From Agromyces humatus (lineage in GTDB: Bacteria; Actinomycetota; Actinomycetes; Actinomycetales; Microbacteriaceae), in NCBI RefSeq assembly GCF_021228295.1, contig NZ_JAJQPD010000001.1, positions 62,001 to 126,000 on the forward strand: a stretch of 64,000 nt of DNA. Reading direction: 5' to 3'. A program made the position numbers and the translations under genes. The stretch's first letter is position 1; the number at the start of each line of letters is the position of its first letter. Of this stretch, positions 8,833-17,227 are shown piece by piece. The notes beneath the pieces were generated by a model, which was not told the origin of the DNA, did no database searches, and was given only the letters and a program-made list of their open reading frames with translations.

Positions 8833-9392
8833 CCGCTGGTCTCCTCGCCTTCGCGAGCGGCAGCGGCAGCCGCAGCGGCAGCCGCCTGCCGTTCGCCAGC
8901 CTCGCGCAGCCAGACGAGCATCGTGCGCGACGCCGTCGCGACGACGACGCCGTCTTGATTGCGCGCCGTGTGCGCGAGCGTCACGACGCCCTGGCCGGCG
9001 CGCGACGCCGACTCGCGCTTGGACTCGACGACGCTCTCGCCGTAGAGCGTGTCGCCGACGAACACCGGGTGCGGGAACGCGACGGCTCCGAAGCCGAGGT
9101 TCGCCACGAGCGTGCCCTGGGTGAGCTGGCCGACCGACTGGCCGACGAGCGTCGAGAGGGTGAACAGCGAGTTCACGAGCGGCTGCCCGAACGGTTGCGT
9201 GGCCGACCATGCCGCGTCGAGGTGCAGCGGCTGCGGGTTCATCGTCAGCGTCGTGAACAGGACGTTGTCGGCCTCGGTGACCGTGCGCCCCGGGCGGTGC
9301 AGATAGCGAACGCCCTCCTCGAACTCCTCGAACCAGAGCCCGCGCTGCACGACCTCGCGCAGCGGCGCCTGTTCACTCGAGGCATCCGTCAT
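8829..9392 (-). CDS. MaoC-like hot-dog hydratase
   Basis: 187 residues, one hot-dog domain with the MaoC pattern: [25 protein letters not shown] (catalytic Asp/His region), then [20 protein letters not shown] and [12 protein letters not shown]. The C-terminus has an alanine run (10 Ala) and an acidic tail, both probably disordered. Context suggests hydration of 3-methylglutaconyl-CoA to HMG-CoA, in place of an enoyl-CoA hydratase of the crotonase type, which is absent here. The start ATG at 9392 has an AGGAGGTTCACC ribosome site. Translation is coupled to citE by an ATGA overlap. Confidence 0.87.
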   Translation of the reverse strand: MTDASSEQAPLREVVQRGLWFEEFEEGVRYLHRPGRTVTEADNVLFTTLTMNPQPLHLDAAWSATQPFGQPLVNSLFTLSTLVGQSVGQLTQGTLVANLGFGAVAFPHPVFVGDTLYGESVVESKRESASRAGQGVVTLAHTARNQDGVVVATASRTMLVWLREAGERQAAAAAAAAAAREGEETSG

Positions 9393-9402
9393 GGTGAACC
9401 TC

Positions 9403-10563
9403 CTAGCCGATGCCCAGCTCTCGTGCGATGACCATGAGCTGCACCTCGTTCGTGCCCTCGCCGATCTCGAGGATCTTCGAGTCACGGTAGTGCCTCGCGA
9501 CGAGGCTCTCGTTCATGAAGCCCATGCCGCCGAAGATCTGGGTCGCGTCGCGGGAGTTGAGCATGGCGGCGTCGCTCGAGACGAGCTTCGCCATCGCGGC
9601 CTCCTTCTTGAACGGCAGGCCCGCATCGACCCGGCGGGCCGCGTCGTGCCAGGCGAGGCGTGCGGTGTAGACCCGGGCCTGCATCTGGGCGATCGTGAAG
9701 GCGACGTACTGGTGCGACGCGATCGGCACGCCGAAGACGTTGCGGGTCTTGGCGTAGCTCAGCGCCTCGTCGAGGCAGCCCTGGGCGACGCCGGTTGCCA
9801 GCGCGGCGATGGCGATGCGCCCCTCGTCGAGCGTGCGCAGGAAGTTGGCGAAGCCGCGGCCCCGTTCGCCGAGCAGGTTGGCGGCCGGCACGCGCACGTC
9901 GTCGAACGTGAGCGGATGGGTGTCGGAGGCGCGCCAGCCCGACTTGTCGTAGCCCGGTGCCACGGTGAACCCGGGAGTGCCGTTCGGCACGATGATCGTC
10001 GAGAGCTCCTTCGAGACCGAGCCGTCGGGGCGCTCGCGCTCACCGGTCACCGCCGTGACCGTGACGAACTTCGTGATCGGCGTGCCCGAGTTGGTGATGA
10101 ACTGCTTCGAGCCGTTGATGACCCACTCGTCGCCGTCGAGCACGGCCGTCGTGCGGGTCGCGCCGGCGTCGGAGCCGGCCTCGGACTCGGTCAGGCCGAA
10201 TCCGGCGAGCGCGCGCCCGGCGACGAGGTCGGGAAGGTGCTCGGCCTTCTGCTCGTCGGTGCCGTGACGGTAGATCGGCATGGCACCCAGGCCGACGGCC
10301 GCCTCGAGGGTGATCGCGATCGACTGGTCGACACGGGCGAGGGCCTCGATCGCGAGGCACAGCGCCAGGTAATCGCCGCCCTGACCGCCGACCTCTTCAG
10401 GGAACGGCAGGCCGAAGAGCCCGAGCTCGCCCATCTGCGCGACGACGTCCATGGAGAGCGTGTGGGTGCGGTCGGCCTCGTACGACTGCGGGGCGACGAC
10501 GGTGTCGGCGAACTCGCACACCATGTCGTACAGCTGCTGTTCCTCGGGGCTCAGGTCGTGCAT
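9403..10563 (-). CDS. Acyl-CoA dehydrogenase (leucine pathway type)
   Basis: 386 residues, standard length of a tetrameric FAD acyl-CoA dehydrogenase. FAD/substrate motifs: [31 protein letters not shown], then [15 protein letters not shown] and AMNSRDA-like helices, with [11 protein letters not shown]. Near the end [10 protein letters not shown] puts Glu at the position of the medium-chain-type catalytic base (YEGT). Isovaleryl-CoA dehydrogenases usually have the base elsewhere, so the exact branched substrate is open. The operon position suggests oxidation of isovaleryl-CoA or a related branched acyl-CoA. ATG at 10563 follows the accA1 stop by 8 bp. Confidence 0.92.
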   Translation of the reverse strand: MHDLSPEEQQLYDMVCEFADTVVAPQSYEADRTHTLSMDVVAQMGELGLFGLPFPEEVGGQGGDYLALCLAIEALARVDQSIAITLEAAVGLGAMPIYRHGTDEQKAEHLPDLVAGRALAGFGLTESEAGSDAGATRTTAVLDGDEWVINGSKQFITNSGTPITKFVTVTAVTGERERPDGSVSKELSTIIVPNGTPGFTVAPGYDKSGWRASDTHPLTFDDVRVPAANLLGERGRGFANFLRTLDEGRIAIAALATGVAQGCLDEALSYAKTRNVFGVPIASHQYVAFTIAQMQARVYTARLAWHDAARRVDAGLPFKKEAAMAKLVSSDAAMLNSRDATQIFGGMGFMNESLVARHYRDSKILEIGEGTNEVQLMVIARELGIG

Positions 10564-10571
10564 GGTGCTCC

Positions 10572-12674
10572 TCATTCCTGGTCGGATGCATGCGCGACGG
10601 CGCTCTCGTGAGGGCCGTCGGAGGGGGCGGATTTCGGGTCGGATTTCGGGTCGGATGTCGCGGGGTGCGGCTCGATGCGCGCGACCGCCTGGTCGCGGCC
10701 GACGAGGTCGCCCACGGCGACGGCGAGCCGCACCGTGCCGTCGAGGGCTGCGACGACGCGGTGCTCCATCTTCATCGCCTCGATGGCGACGATGGCGTCG
10801 CCCGCCTCGACGGAGTCGCCGTTCTCGGCGAATACCGCGGTGACGGTTCCGGGCATGGGCGCGCGAAGTTCGGGATCGGCGGCGAGTCCGCCGCGTTCGG
10901 TCGCCGCGCGACGCCGCTCGGCGTGGGTGCGACGGTCGATGCGCACGAAGGCGGCCGAGGCGCCGTCGTGGTGCACCCAGACGGCGCCGTCGTCGTCGAC
11001 GCGGACGATCGCATCGTCGACGCCGTCGAGTGCGTCGGCTGCCGGGCCGTCGGCTGCGGCTGCGACCGTGCGCAACTCATGCGGATGGTCGCGGGGGGCG
11101 AGCAGCACGTCGGTCGGGTGCACGGCTCCCGGGCGCCAGCCCGTGGCCGACTGCCAGGCCGTCGGACCGGCGATGCGCCCCGCGAGCCGCTCGTCGGCGC
11201 CGTCGCGAACGAACCGGCGTGCCGCCGCCTCGATGAGCGCGGGCACCGGCTCGGCGACATGCGCCTCGGGCATGCGGTCGATGAGCCCGGTGTCGAGGTC
11301 GCCCGACTGCACCTCCGGTTCGGCGAGCAGACGCCTCAGGAAGGCGATGTTCGTGTCGACCCCGAGCACGACGGTGTCGGCGAGGGCGCCGTCGAGACGC
11401 TCGAGCGCCTGCGAGCGATCAGAGCCGTACGAGATCACCTTGGCGATCATCGGGTCGTAGAAGGCGGTGATCTGCTGGCCCTCGCGGATGCCCGCGTCGA
11501 CCCGCACGCCCTCGCCCTCGGGTGCCCGCCATGCGAGCACCGGCCCCGTCGACGGGAGGAACCCGCGGTGCGGAGTCTCGGCATAGACCCGCGCCTCGAT
11601 GGCGTGCCCCTCGAGGCGCACCTGCTCTTGGGTGAACGCGAGCGGCTCGCCCGCGGCGATGCGCAGCTGCTGCTCGACGAGGTCGACGCCGGTCACGAGC
11701 TCGGTCACGGGGTGCTCGACCTGCAGTCGGGTGTTCATCTCGATGAAGAAGAACTCGTCGGGTGCGGCATCGGACACGAGGAACTCGACCGTGCCCGCGC
11801 CGAGGTAGCCGACGCTGCGGGCGGCATCGCAGGCCGCCGCGCCGATGCGCGCGCGCGTCGATGCGTCGAGCAGTGGTGAGGGCGCCTCTTCGATGACCTT
11901 CTGGTGACGCCGCTGCAGTGAGCATTCGCGTTCGCCGAGGTGCACGACGGCGCCCGCCGCATCGGCGAGGACCTGCACCTCGATGTGGCGGGGGCGTTCG
12001 ATCAGACGTTCGAGCAGCAGCGTGTCGTCGCCGAACGCGGCACTGGCCACGCGGCGTGCGGTGGCGAGCGCCGCAGTCAGCTCGGCCGATGCGCGCACGA
12101 CCTGCATGCCCTTGCCCCCGCCGCCCGCCGAGGGCTTGACGAGCAGCGGGAACCCGACCGTATCGGCGGCGGCGACGAGCGCGGCGTCATCGAGCGTCGG
12201 GTCGGCGATTCCGGGCACGATCGGCACACCGGATGCCGCGACGTGCAGCTTGGCCCGGATCTTGTCGCCCATCACGTCGAGGGCTTCGTCGCCCGGTCCG
12301 ACGAAGACGATGCCCGCCTGACGGCAGGCGCGGGCGAAGCCCGCGTGCTCGGAGAGGAACCCGTACCCGGGGTGCACCGCCTGTGCGCCGGTGGCTCGGG
12401 CCGCGTCGACGATGCGGGCGGGGTCGAGGTAGCTCTCGGTCGCGGGGGCCGGGCCGATGCGCACGGCCTCGTCGGCGAGGAGCACGTGCGGGGCGTCGGC
12501 GTCGGCGTCGGAGTGCACCGCGATCGAGTGGATGCCGAGGCGGCGCAGCGTGCGGATGACTCGCACGGCGATCTCGCCGCGGTTGGCGACGAGCACCCGA
12601 TCGAAGGGGCGCCGGGCGTGGTCGTCACCGGCGCTCAGTCGCGCGGGATCGGGTGTGCTCGTGAGCGTGACCAT
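10572..12674 (-). CDS. accA1: Acyl-CoA carboxylase alpha subunit (biotin carboxylase + BCCP)
   Basis: 700 residues. Biotin carboxylase part at about 25-480: FDRVLVANRGEIAVRVIRT, HPGYGFLSEHAGFA, ATP-grasp GGGGKGMQVV, FFIEMNTRLQVEHPVTE. A linker follows. The C-terminal biotin domain (about 625-690) has the biotin Lys in AIEAMKMEHRVV. With the beta subunit at 14268-15875 it should carboxylate 3-methylcrotonyl-CoA, as AccA1/AccD1 does in mycobacteria. ATG at 12674 (MVTLTSTPD) was chosen over in-frame upstream codons because operator palindromes lie right above. First gene of the accA1-acd-maoC-citE operon. Unusually, its partner gene is not adjacent: a TetR/MBL module lies between. Confidence 0.92.
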   Translation of the reverse strand: MVTLTSTPDPARLSAGDDHARRPFDRVLVANRGEIAVRVIRTLRRLGIHSIAVHSDADADAPHVLLADEAVRIGPAPATESYLDPARIVDAARATGAQAVHPGYGFLSEHAGFARACRQAGIVFVGPGDEALDVMGDKIRAKLHVAASGVPIVPGIADPTLDDAALVAAADTVGFPLLVKPSAGGGGKGMQVVRASAELTAALATARRVASAAFGDDTLLLERLIERPRHIEVQVLADAAGAVVHLGERECSLQRRHQKVIEEAPSPLLDASTRARIGAAACDAARSVGYLGAGTVEFLVSDAAPDEFFFIEMNTRLQVEHPVTELVTGVDLVEQQLRIAAGEPLAFTQEQVRLEGHAIEARVYAETPHRGFLPSTGPVLAWRAPEGEGVRVDAGIREGQQITAFYDPMIAKVISYGSDRSQALERLDGALADTVVLGVDTNIAFLRRLLAEPEVQSGDLDTGLIDRMPEAHVAEPVPALIEAAARRFVRDGADERLAGRIAGPTAWQSATGWRPGAVHPTDVLLAPRDHPHELRTVAAAADGPAADALDGVDDAIVRVDDDGAVWVHHDGASAAFVRIDRRTHAERRRAATERGGLAADPELRAPMPGTVTAVFAENGDSVEAGDAIVAIEAMKMEHRVVAALDGTVRLAVAVGDLVGRDQAVARIEPHPATSDPKSDPKSAPSDGPHESAVAHASDQE

Positions 12675-12707
12675 TCGCGCGCCTCTCTGCCGCTCGCGCG
12701 CCACACA

Positions 12708-12748
12708 GTTAGCGCGCACTAACTGGAATCATGTTAGTGGTGACTAAC
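12708..12748. promoter_or_regulatory. Two tandem operator palindromes upstream of accA1
   Basis: GTTAGCGCGCACTAAC (12708-12723) and GTTAGTGGTGACTAAC (12733-12748) start 25 bp apart, 34-74 bp upstream of the accA1 ATG. The same palindrome type occurs at 15934-15949 between accD1 and a TetR gene, so the likely binder is the TetR regulator at 15982-16611. The site in the accA1 promoter region suggests repression of the carboxylase operon, relieved by an acyl-CoA. Confidence 0.72.
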
Positions 12749-12777
12749 TGAAACCACAAGCGGTCGATGGCGGCCGG

Positions 12778-13344
12778 TCAGGAGGGACGTTCAGCCAGCG
12801 CGTCGGCGAGGCGATGGACCCCGTACTCGAACGCTCGCTCGACATCGCCGCCGAGGCGGAAGGCGCCGGCCAGCTCCATGCTCACGAAGCCGTTCGCCCA
12901 GGCCGTCAGCGTGCGGGCCGAGTCGAGCGCATGCTCGGGACCCGACAACTCGGCCGCGACCTCGAGCATCGACGCGCTCGCCTGCTGGAGCGCGTCGAGG
13001 TCGATCGGGAGGTCTCTGCCCGGAGTGAACAACAGACCGAATGCCGCCGGGCGCTCGTGCGCGAAGCCGCGGAAGGTGCGCGCGAGCACCATGAGCCGCT
13101 CACGAGCATCAGCGGCGCTTGCCGCCGCGGCGTCGAGTCGCTCGCCCAGTTCACGCGCGGCCGCCTCGGCGACCCGCGCGACGAGCTCGGCTCGGTTGCG
13201 CACGCGTTTGTAGAGGGAGGGCGCCCGCACCCCGACACGGGTCGCGACGGCCTGCATCGTAAGGCCGGCGAGCCCCTCGGATTCAAGGAGCGCGCGACCC
13301 GCCGCGACGATCTCGTCGAGTGAGGTGCGGTCAGGTGTCGGCAT
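12778..13344 (-). CDS. TetR family regulator (TetR_C_33/WHG type)
   Basis: 188 residues. The N-terminal helix-turn-helix is EIVAAGRALLESEGLAGLTMQAVATRVGVRAPSLYKRV, with the recognition helix APSLYKRV. The C-terminal ligand domain contains FRGFAHERPAAFGLLF and TAWANGFVSMELAGAFRLGGD, typical of the WHG/TetR_C_33 subgroup. Divergent from a metallo-beta-lactamase-fold gene, 103 bp apart, with two tandem GGCTA-N7-TAGCC palindromes on the promoter of that gene. It therefore very likely represses the hydrolase and perhaps itself. Its 3' end is followed by the accA1 operators, not its own. Confidence 0.88.
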   Translation of the reverse strand: MPTPDRTSLDEIVAAGRALLESEGLAGLTMQAVATRVGVRAPSLYKRVRNRAELVARVAEAAARELGERLDAAAASAADARERLMVLARTFRGFAHERPAAFGLLFTPGRDLPIDLDALQQASASMLEVAAELSGPEHALDSARTLTAWANGFVSMELAGAFRLGGDVERAFEYGVHRLADALAERPS

Positions 13345-13372
13345 GGGTCCCCCCGGGGTCGGAACTCGTGTT

Positions 13373-13416
13373 GGCTATTGACAATAGCCATGATGGCTAT
13401 GTATATTAGCCATCAT
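13373..13416 (+). promoter_or_regulatory. Promoter of MBL gene with two tandem TetR operators
   Basis: Two palindromes of the form GGCTA-N7-TAGCC: GGCTATTGACAATAGCC (13373-13389) and GGCTATGTATATTAGCC (13395-13411), centres 22 bp apart, about two helical turns. The second sits in a longer perfect inverted repeat (arms 13390-13399 and 13407-13416). A consensus -35 TTGACA (13378-13383) lies inside the first, and a -10 TATATT (13402-13407) inside the second, 18 bp apart. A repressor bound here would block RNA polymerase directly. The AT-rich island stands out from the 70% GC surroundings. Confidence 0.85.
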
Positions 13417-13447
13417 ACCCACCACAAGCGACGAAGGCGGAACACCG

Positions 13448-14173
13448 ATGCAACTCGGCCCCTCCCTGCACCGAATCGGCAACGACATCGTCGCCGTGTA
13501 CCTGGTCGACACCCCGGCCGGCATCACGCTCATCGACGCGGGCCTCGCGGGCCAGTGGCGCGACCTCACCGCCGAGCTGTCCGCGATGGGTCGCTCGATC
13601 GGCGACATCCGCGGGGTCGTGCTCACCCATGGCGACACCGACCACATCGGGTTCGCCGAGCGACTGCACCGCGACCATGCTGTCCCCGTGTACGTGCACG
13701 AGGCCGACGCGCCCCGCGCCCGCGGCGAGGAGTCGACCAAGCCCGAATGGGGCCGCATGAAGCTCGCCGCGACCGCGAAGTTCCTCTGGTACGCGCTCAC
13801 CCACGGCGGCGTGCGCACCACGCACCTCACCGAGGTCGTCCCCGTGCGCGACGGCGACGTGCTCGATCTGCCCGGGGCACCGCGGGTCATCGGCATGCCC
13901 GGCCACTCCCCCGGCAGCATCGCGATCCACGTGCCCGTCGCCGACGCCGTGTTCGTCGGCGACGCGCTCACGACGCGGCACGTGCTCACCGGCGCGGCGG
14001 GCCCGCGGCCGGCTCCGTTCACCGACGACCCCGCCGAGGCACTCGCCTCGCTCGGCCGGCTCGAGGGCATCGAGGCCACGTGGGTGCTTCCCGGGCACGG
14101 CACGCCGTGGAATCGCGGGGTCGCCGAGGCCGTGCGCGAGGTCGCACGCGCGGCTGCGACATCCGATTCGTGA
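13448..14173 (+). CDS. Metallo-beta-lactamase fold hydrolase
   Basis: 241 residues. Zinc motif H61-G-D-T-D65-H66 (VLTHGDTDHIGFAERLH); further metal residues in GMPGHSPGSIAIH and FVGDAL; last His in WVLPGHGTPW. This is the glyoxalase II-like group of the MBL superfamily, cytoplasmic, with no signal peptide. Substrate unknown; thioesters, lactones or phosphodiesters are possible. It is controlled by the tandem operators 32-75 bp upstream, and together with the divergent TetR gene forms a self-contained module placed inside the carboxylase operon region. ATG at 13448 follows a GAAGGCGG ribosome site. Confidence 0.88.
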   Translation: MQLGPSLHRIGNDIVAVYLVDTPAGITLIDAGLAGQWRDLTAELSAMGRSIGDIRGVVLTHGDTDHIGFAERLHRDHAVPVYVHEADAPRARGEESTKPEWGRMKLAATAKFLWYALTHGGVRTTHLTEVVPVRDGDVLDLPGAPRVIGMPGHSPGSIAIHVPVADAVFVGDALTTRHVLTGAAGPRPAPFTDDPAEALASLGRLEGIEATWVLPGHGTPWNRGVAEAVREVARAAATSDS

Positions 14174-14196
14174 ACTCGCACGGCATCTGCCGTCTC

Positions 14197-14238
14197 GAGC
14201 GCGCAGTCGTCGCCCTTGACACGGCGTCGACTGCGCTC
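14197..14238. terminator. Possible hairpin between MBL and accD1 stops
   Basis: GAGCGCGCAGTCG (14197-14209) pairs with CGACTGCGCTC (14228-14238), with a 2-base bulge and an 18-base loop. It lies in the 94-bp gap between the convergent MBL (+) and accD1 (-) stop codons. No T-run. Possible bidirectional terminator, weak evidence. Confidence 0.4.
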
Positions 14239-14267
14239 TCGGCACGTCCGGCGGATCGCGGCGGTCG

Positions 14268-15875
14268 CTACATGCGGAAGAGGCCGAACGCAGGCTCTGG
14301 CAGCGGAGTGCGGCTCGCGAGCTCGAGCGCGAGAGCGAGCACGGTGCGGGTGTCGGCCGGATCGATGATGCCGTCGTCCCAGAGCCGCGCGGTCGAATGG
14401 TACGGGCTGCCCTGATCGTCGTACTGGGTGCGGATCGGGTCCTTGAACGCCTGCTCGGCCTCGCTCGACCACTCCTCGCCCTTGACGGCGAGCTGATCGC
14501 GCTTGACGGTCGCGAGCACCGACGCCGCCTGCTCGCCGCCCATCACCGAGATGCGGGCGTTCGGCCACATCCAGAGGAACCGCGGCGAATACGCCCGGCC
14601 GCACATCGAGTAGTTGCCGGCGCCGAACGACCCGCCGATGACGACCGTGAACTTCGGCACGCGGGTCGTGGCGACCGCGGTGACCATCTTCGCGCCGTGC
14701 TTGGCGATGCCGCCCGCCTCGGCGTCGCGGCCGACCATGAAGCCCGAGATGTTCTGCAGGAAGACGAGCGGGATGCCCCGCTGGTCGCACAGCTCGATGA
14801 AGTGCGCGCCCTTCATCGCCGACTCGCTGAAGAGCACCCCGTTGTTCGCGACGATGCCGACGGGGTGCCCGTCGATGTGGGCGAAGCCCGTGACGAGGGT
14901 GTCGCCGTAGTCGGGCTTGAACTCGGAGAACTCGCTGCCATCGACGAGCCGCGCGATGACCTCGCGCACGTCGTAGGGCTGCTGCACGTCGACGGGGACG
15001 GCGGCCGTGAGGTCGACAGGATCGACGGCCGGCGGTCGCGGCTCGCGCACGGCCCACGCTCGTGGCGCCGGCTCGGGCAGGGTCGCGACCATGTCGCGCA
15101 CCAGCTCGAGGGCGTGCTCGTCGTCGTCGGCGAGGTGGTCGGTGACGCCCGAGACGCGTGAGTGGAGCTCGCCGCCGCCGAGCTCTTCGGGGGTGACGAC
15201 CTCGCCGATCGCCGCCTTCACGAGCGGCGGCCCGCCGAGGAAGATCGTGCCCTGGTTGCGCACGATCACCGTCTCATCGCTCATCGCCGGCACATAGGCG
15301 CCGCCCGCGGTGCAGGAGCCGAGCACGGCCGCGAGCTGCGGGATGCGCATCGACGAGAGCTGCGCCTGGTTGAAGAAGATGCGGCCGAAGTGCTCGCGAT
15401 CGGGGAACACCTCGTCTTGCAGCGGCAGGAACGCGCCGCCCGAGTCGACGAGGTACACGCACGGCAGCCGCTGCTCCTTCGCCACCTCCTGCGCGCGCAG
15501 GTGCTTCTTGACGGTCATCGGATAGTAGGTGCCGCCCTTGACCGTCGCGTCGTTGCAGACCACCATGACGGCGCGGCCGTGCACGAGTCCGACGCCCGTG
15601 ATGATGCCGGCACCGGGTGAGTCGCCGCCGTAGAGTCCTTCGGCGGCGAGCGGGGCGACCTCGAGGAACGGACTGCCCTCGTCGAGCAGGCGCGCGACCC
15701 GGTCGCGCGGCAGCAGCTTGCCGCGCGCGACGTGGCGGTCGCGGGATGCCTCGGGCCCGCCGAGCGCCGCGGCGGCGAGCCTCGTGCGCAGCTCGGTGAC
15801 GAGTTCGGCGTGGCCGGCGGCATTCGCCTGCGCCGCATCGCTCGCGGGATCGAGGTTCGAGTGGAGGATGGACAT
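14268..15875 (-). CDS. accD1: Acyl-CoA carboxylase beta subunit (carboxyltransferase)
   Basis: 535 residues, the length of methylcrotonyl-CoA carboxylase beta subunits (LiuB/MccB/AccD1). Marks: [76 protein letters not shown] (N-terminal crotonase-like half), and [58 protein letters not shown] (C-terminal half). These are diagnostic of 3-methylcrotonyl-CoA carboxylases rather than propionyl-CoA carboxylases. It transfers CO2 from biotin on AccA1 to the acyl-CoA. Divergent from the TetR gene at 15982, with one operator palindrome between. Confidence 0.93.
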   Translation of the reverse strand: MSILHSNLDPASDAAQANAAGHAELVTELRTRLAAAALGGPEASRDRHVARGKLLPRDRVARLLDEGSPFLEVAPLAAEGLYGGDSPGAGIITGVGLVHGRAVMVVCNDATVKGGTYYPMTVKKHLRAQEVAKEQRLPCVYLVDSGGAFLPLQDEVFPDREHFGRIFFNQAQLSSMRIPQLAAVLGSCTAGGAYVPAMSDETVIVRNQGTIFLGGPPLVKAAIGEVVTPEELGGGELHSRVSGVTDHLADDDEHALELVRDMVATLPEPAPRAWAVREPRPPAVDPVDLTAAVPVDVQQPYDVREVIARLVDGSEFSEFKPDYGDTLVTGFAHIDGHPVGIVANNGVLFSESAMKGAHFIELCDQRGIPLVFLQNISGFMVGRDAEAGGIAKHGAKMVTAVATTRVPKFTVVIGGSFGAGNYSMCGRAYSPRFLWMWPNARISVMGGEQAASVLATVKRDQLAVKGEEWSSEAEQAFKDPIRTQYDDQGSPYHSTARLWDDGIIDPADTRTVLALALELASRTPLPEPAFGLFRM

Positions 15876-15933
15876 CTGCCCCGCCTGTCTGCGTCGACGG
15901 CGCGCTCCCACTTGTGGTCGGCGCGTGATTTCG

Positions 15934-15949
15934 GTTAGTGTGCACTAAC
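15934..15949. promoter_or_regulatory. Operator palindrome between accD1 and TetR gene
   Basis: GTTAGTGTGCACTAAC, a palindrome with 7-bp arms, 58 bp upstream of accD1 and 33 bp upstream of the TetR ATG. It matches the two sites upstream of accA1. The position between regulator and target fits autoregulation plus control of accD1. Confidence 0.75.
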
Positions 15950-15981
15950 TCGATTCCCGATGTTAGCGAGCAAGCACCGAC

Positions 15982-16611
15982 ATGGCAAGCGCACTCAACG
16001 CCCATGACGCCGACGGCGTTCCCACGCTCACCGAGCGCGGGCGCCAGAAGGCCGACCGCCGCGCAGCCATCCTCGAGTCCGCGGCGACCATGTTCGCCGA
16101 GCGCGGCTACGCGGGCGTCACGATCGAAGATCTGGGTTCAGCGGCCGGCGTGTCGGGGCCCGCGGTCTACCGGCACTTCCCCGGCAAGTCCGCGGTGCTC
16201 GCCGCCATCCTCTCCGACGCGAGCTCGACACTGCTGAGCGGCGCCGAGCGCGTCATCCTCACAACCCCCGACGCGGCATCCGCTCTTCGCTCGCTCATCG
16301 CCTTCCACGTCGACTTCGCCCTCGCCGAAGCCGACGTCATCCTCGTGCAGGACCGAGAGTTCGAACAGCTCGACGCCGGCACGAGACACGACGTGCGGCT
16401 CCTGCAGCGCCAGTACGTCGAACACTGGGTCGACACCCTCACGCGACTCCGGCCCGATCGGGCCGAGCAGGAGCTCAGGGTCCGGGCACACGCCGCCTTC
16501 GGACTGCTGAACTCCACTCCGCACAGCGCCCGCATCCCTGGGCGCAGACCCGCCGACGGCGTCGTCCGCGGCATCCTGGAGGAGATGGCATGGGCAAGCC
16601 TCATGTCGTGA
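15982..16611 (+). CDS. TetR family regulator of the leucine-degradation genes
   Basis: 209 residues. DNA-binding part: RRAAILESAATMFAERGYAGVTIEDLGSAAGVSGPAVYRHFPGKSAVLAAIL (about 27-80), with recognition helix GPAVYRHF. The C-terminal effector domain (FHVDFALAEADVILVQDREFEQL) resembles the SACE_7040-like/TetR_C group. Divergent from accD1. The palindrome GTTAGTG-NN-CACTAAC lies in the shared promoter region and recurs twice at accA1, so it is the best candidate regulator of both halves of the pathway. The ligand is probably an acyl-CoA intermediate (inferred). The stop overlaps the next gene (GNAT) by 22 bases. Confidence 0.9.
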   Translation: MASALNAHDADGVPTLTERGRQKADRRAAILESAATMFAERGYAGVTIEDLGSAAGVSGPAVYRHFPGKSAVLAAILSDASSTLLSGAERVILTTPDAASALRSLIAFHVDFALAEADVILVQDREFEQLDAGTRHDVRLLQRQYVEHWVDTLTRLRPDRAEQELRVRAHAAFGLLNSTPHSARIPGRRPADGVVRGILEEMAWASLMS

Positions 16612-17072
16612 CCCTGCGCGCGACCCGCGCGGGCGATCTCGACGCACTGTTCCTGATCGAACAGGACGATGTGGCGGTGCAGATGGCCGCGTTCACGCCG
16701 CCCGATCCCACCGATCGGGCGATGTTCGACGCCCATTGGCATCGCCTGCTCTCCGACGCAGGCGTCGATGCCCGCACCATCAGGGCCGACGGCGACATCG
16801 TGGGCAGCGTCGCCCGCTGGGTCGACGAGGGCACCGCCGAGATCACCTACTGGGTCGACCGCGCGCACTGGGGCGAGGGCATCGCGACCCGCGCGATGAA
16901 GCTCTTCCTCGACACCCGCGACGAGCGACCGGTGCGCGCGCGCGTCGCCGCCGACAACGCGGGGTCGATCGCCGTGCTCGAGAAGCTCGGCTTCACGCTC
17001 GTCGGGGTCGAGGTGAGCTTCGCCAACGCGCGCGGCACCGAGATCGAAGAGCGCACCTACACGCTGACGTAG
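16590..17072 (+). CDS. GNAT family N-acetyltransferase (RimJ-like)
   Basis: 160 residues. Acetyltransferase_3-type GNAT fold: VTLRATRAGDLDALF at the start, ITYWVDRAHWGEGIATRAMKLFLD (acetyl-CoA loop), ARVAADNAGSIAVLEKLGFTLVG at the end, as in ribosomal-protein alanine acetyltransferases. The last residues EIEERTYTLT are also typical. The start lies inside the TetR gene (22-base overlap), so the two are cotranscribed. No evident link to leucine catabolism; it may have been carried along. Substrate unknown. Confidence 0.85.
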   Translation: MGKPHVVTLRATRAGDLDALFLIEQDDVAVQMAAFTPPDPTDRAMFDAHWHRLLSDAGVDARTIRADGDIVGSVARWVDEGTAEITYWVDRAHWGEGIATRAMKLFLDTRDERPVRARVAADNAGSIAVLEKLGFTLVGVEVSFANARGTEIEERTYTLT

Positions 17073-17111
17073 GCGACCGGGCCCCCAACGCCCCGCTGTG
17101 TCTCCCGTTCA

Positions 17112-17172
17112 GGGGATTCTCGCAACACGCCGACGACCGCAGTCGACCGCACGGCGTGTCGCGAGAATCCCC
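17112..17172. repeat. Long inverted repeat (21-bp arms) in intergenic gap
   Basis: Arms 17112-17132 and 17152-17172 pair over 21 bp with one mismatch, around a 19-base loop; outer part GGGGATTCTCGC. It lies 40 bp after the GNAT stop and 56 bp before the stop of the opposing pterin dehydratase gene. No T-run follows on either strand. It could be a bidirectional terminator or one copy of a dispersed palindromic element. No second copy is in this window. Confidence 0.7.
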
Positions 17173-17227
17173 GAATCGAGCAGCACCGCCCGAGCGGATG
17201 CCGCGTGCGGGGCGTCACCCTGCGGCC

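Noticed and set aside
13375..15057. Minus-strand frame across MBL and part of accD1
   Set aside because: Overlaps the MBL gene with its zinc motifs and clear promoter, and the frame is not that of accD1.
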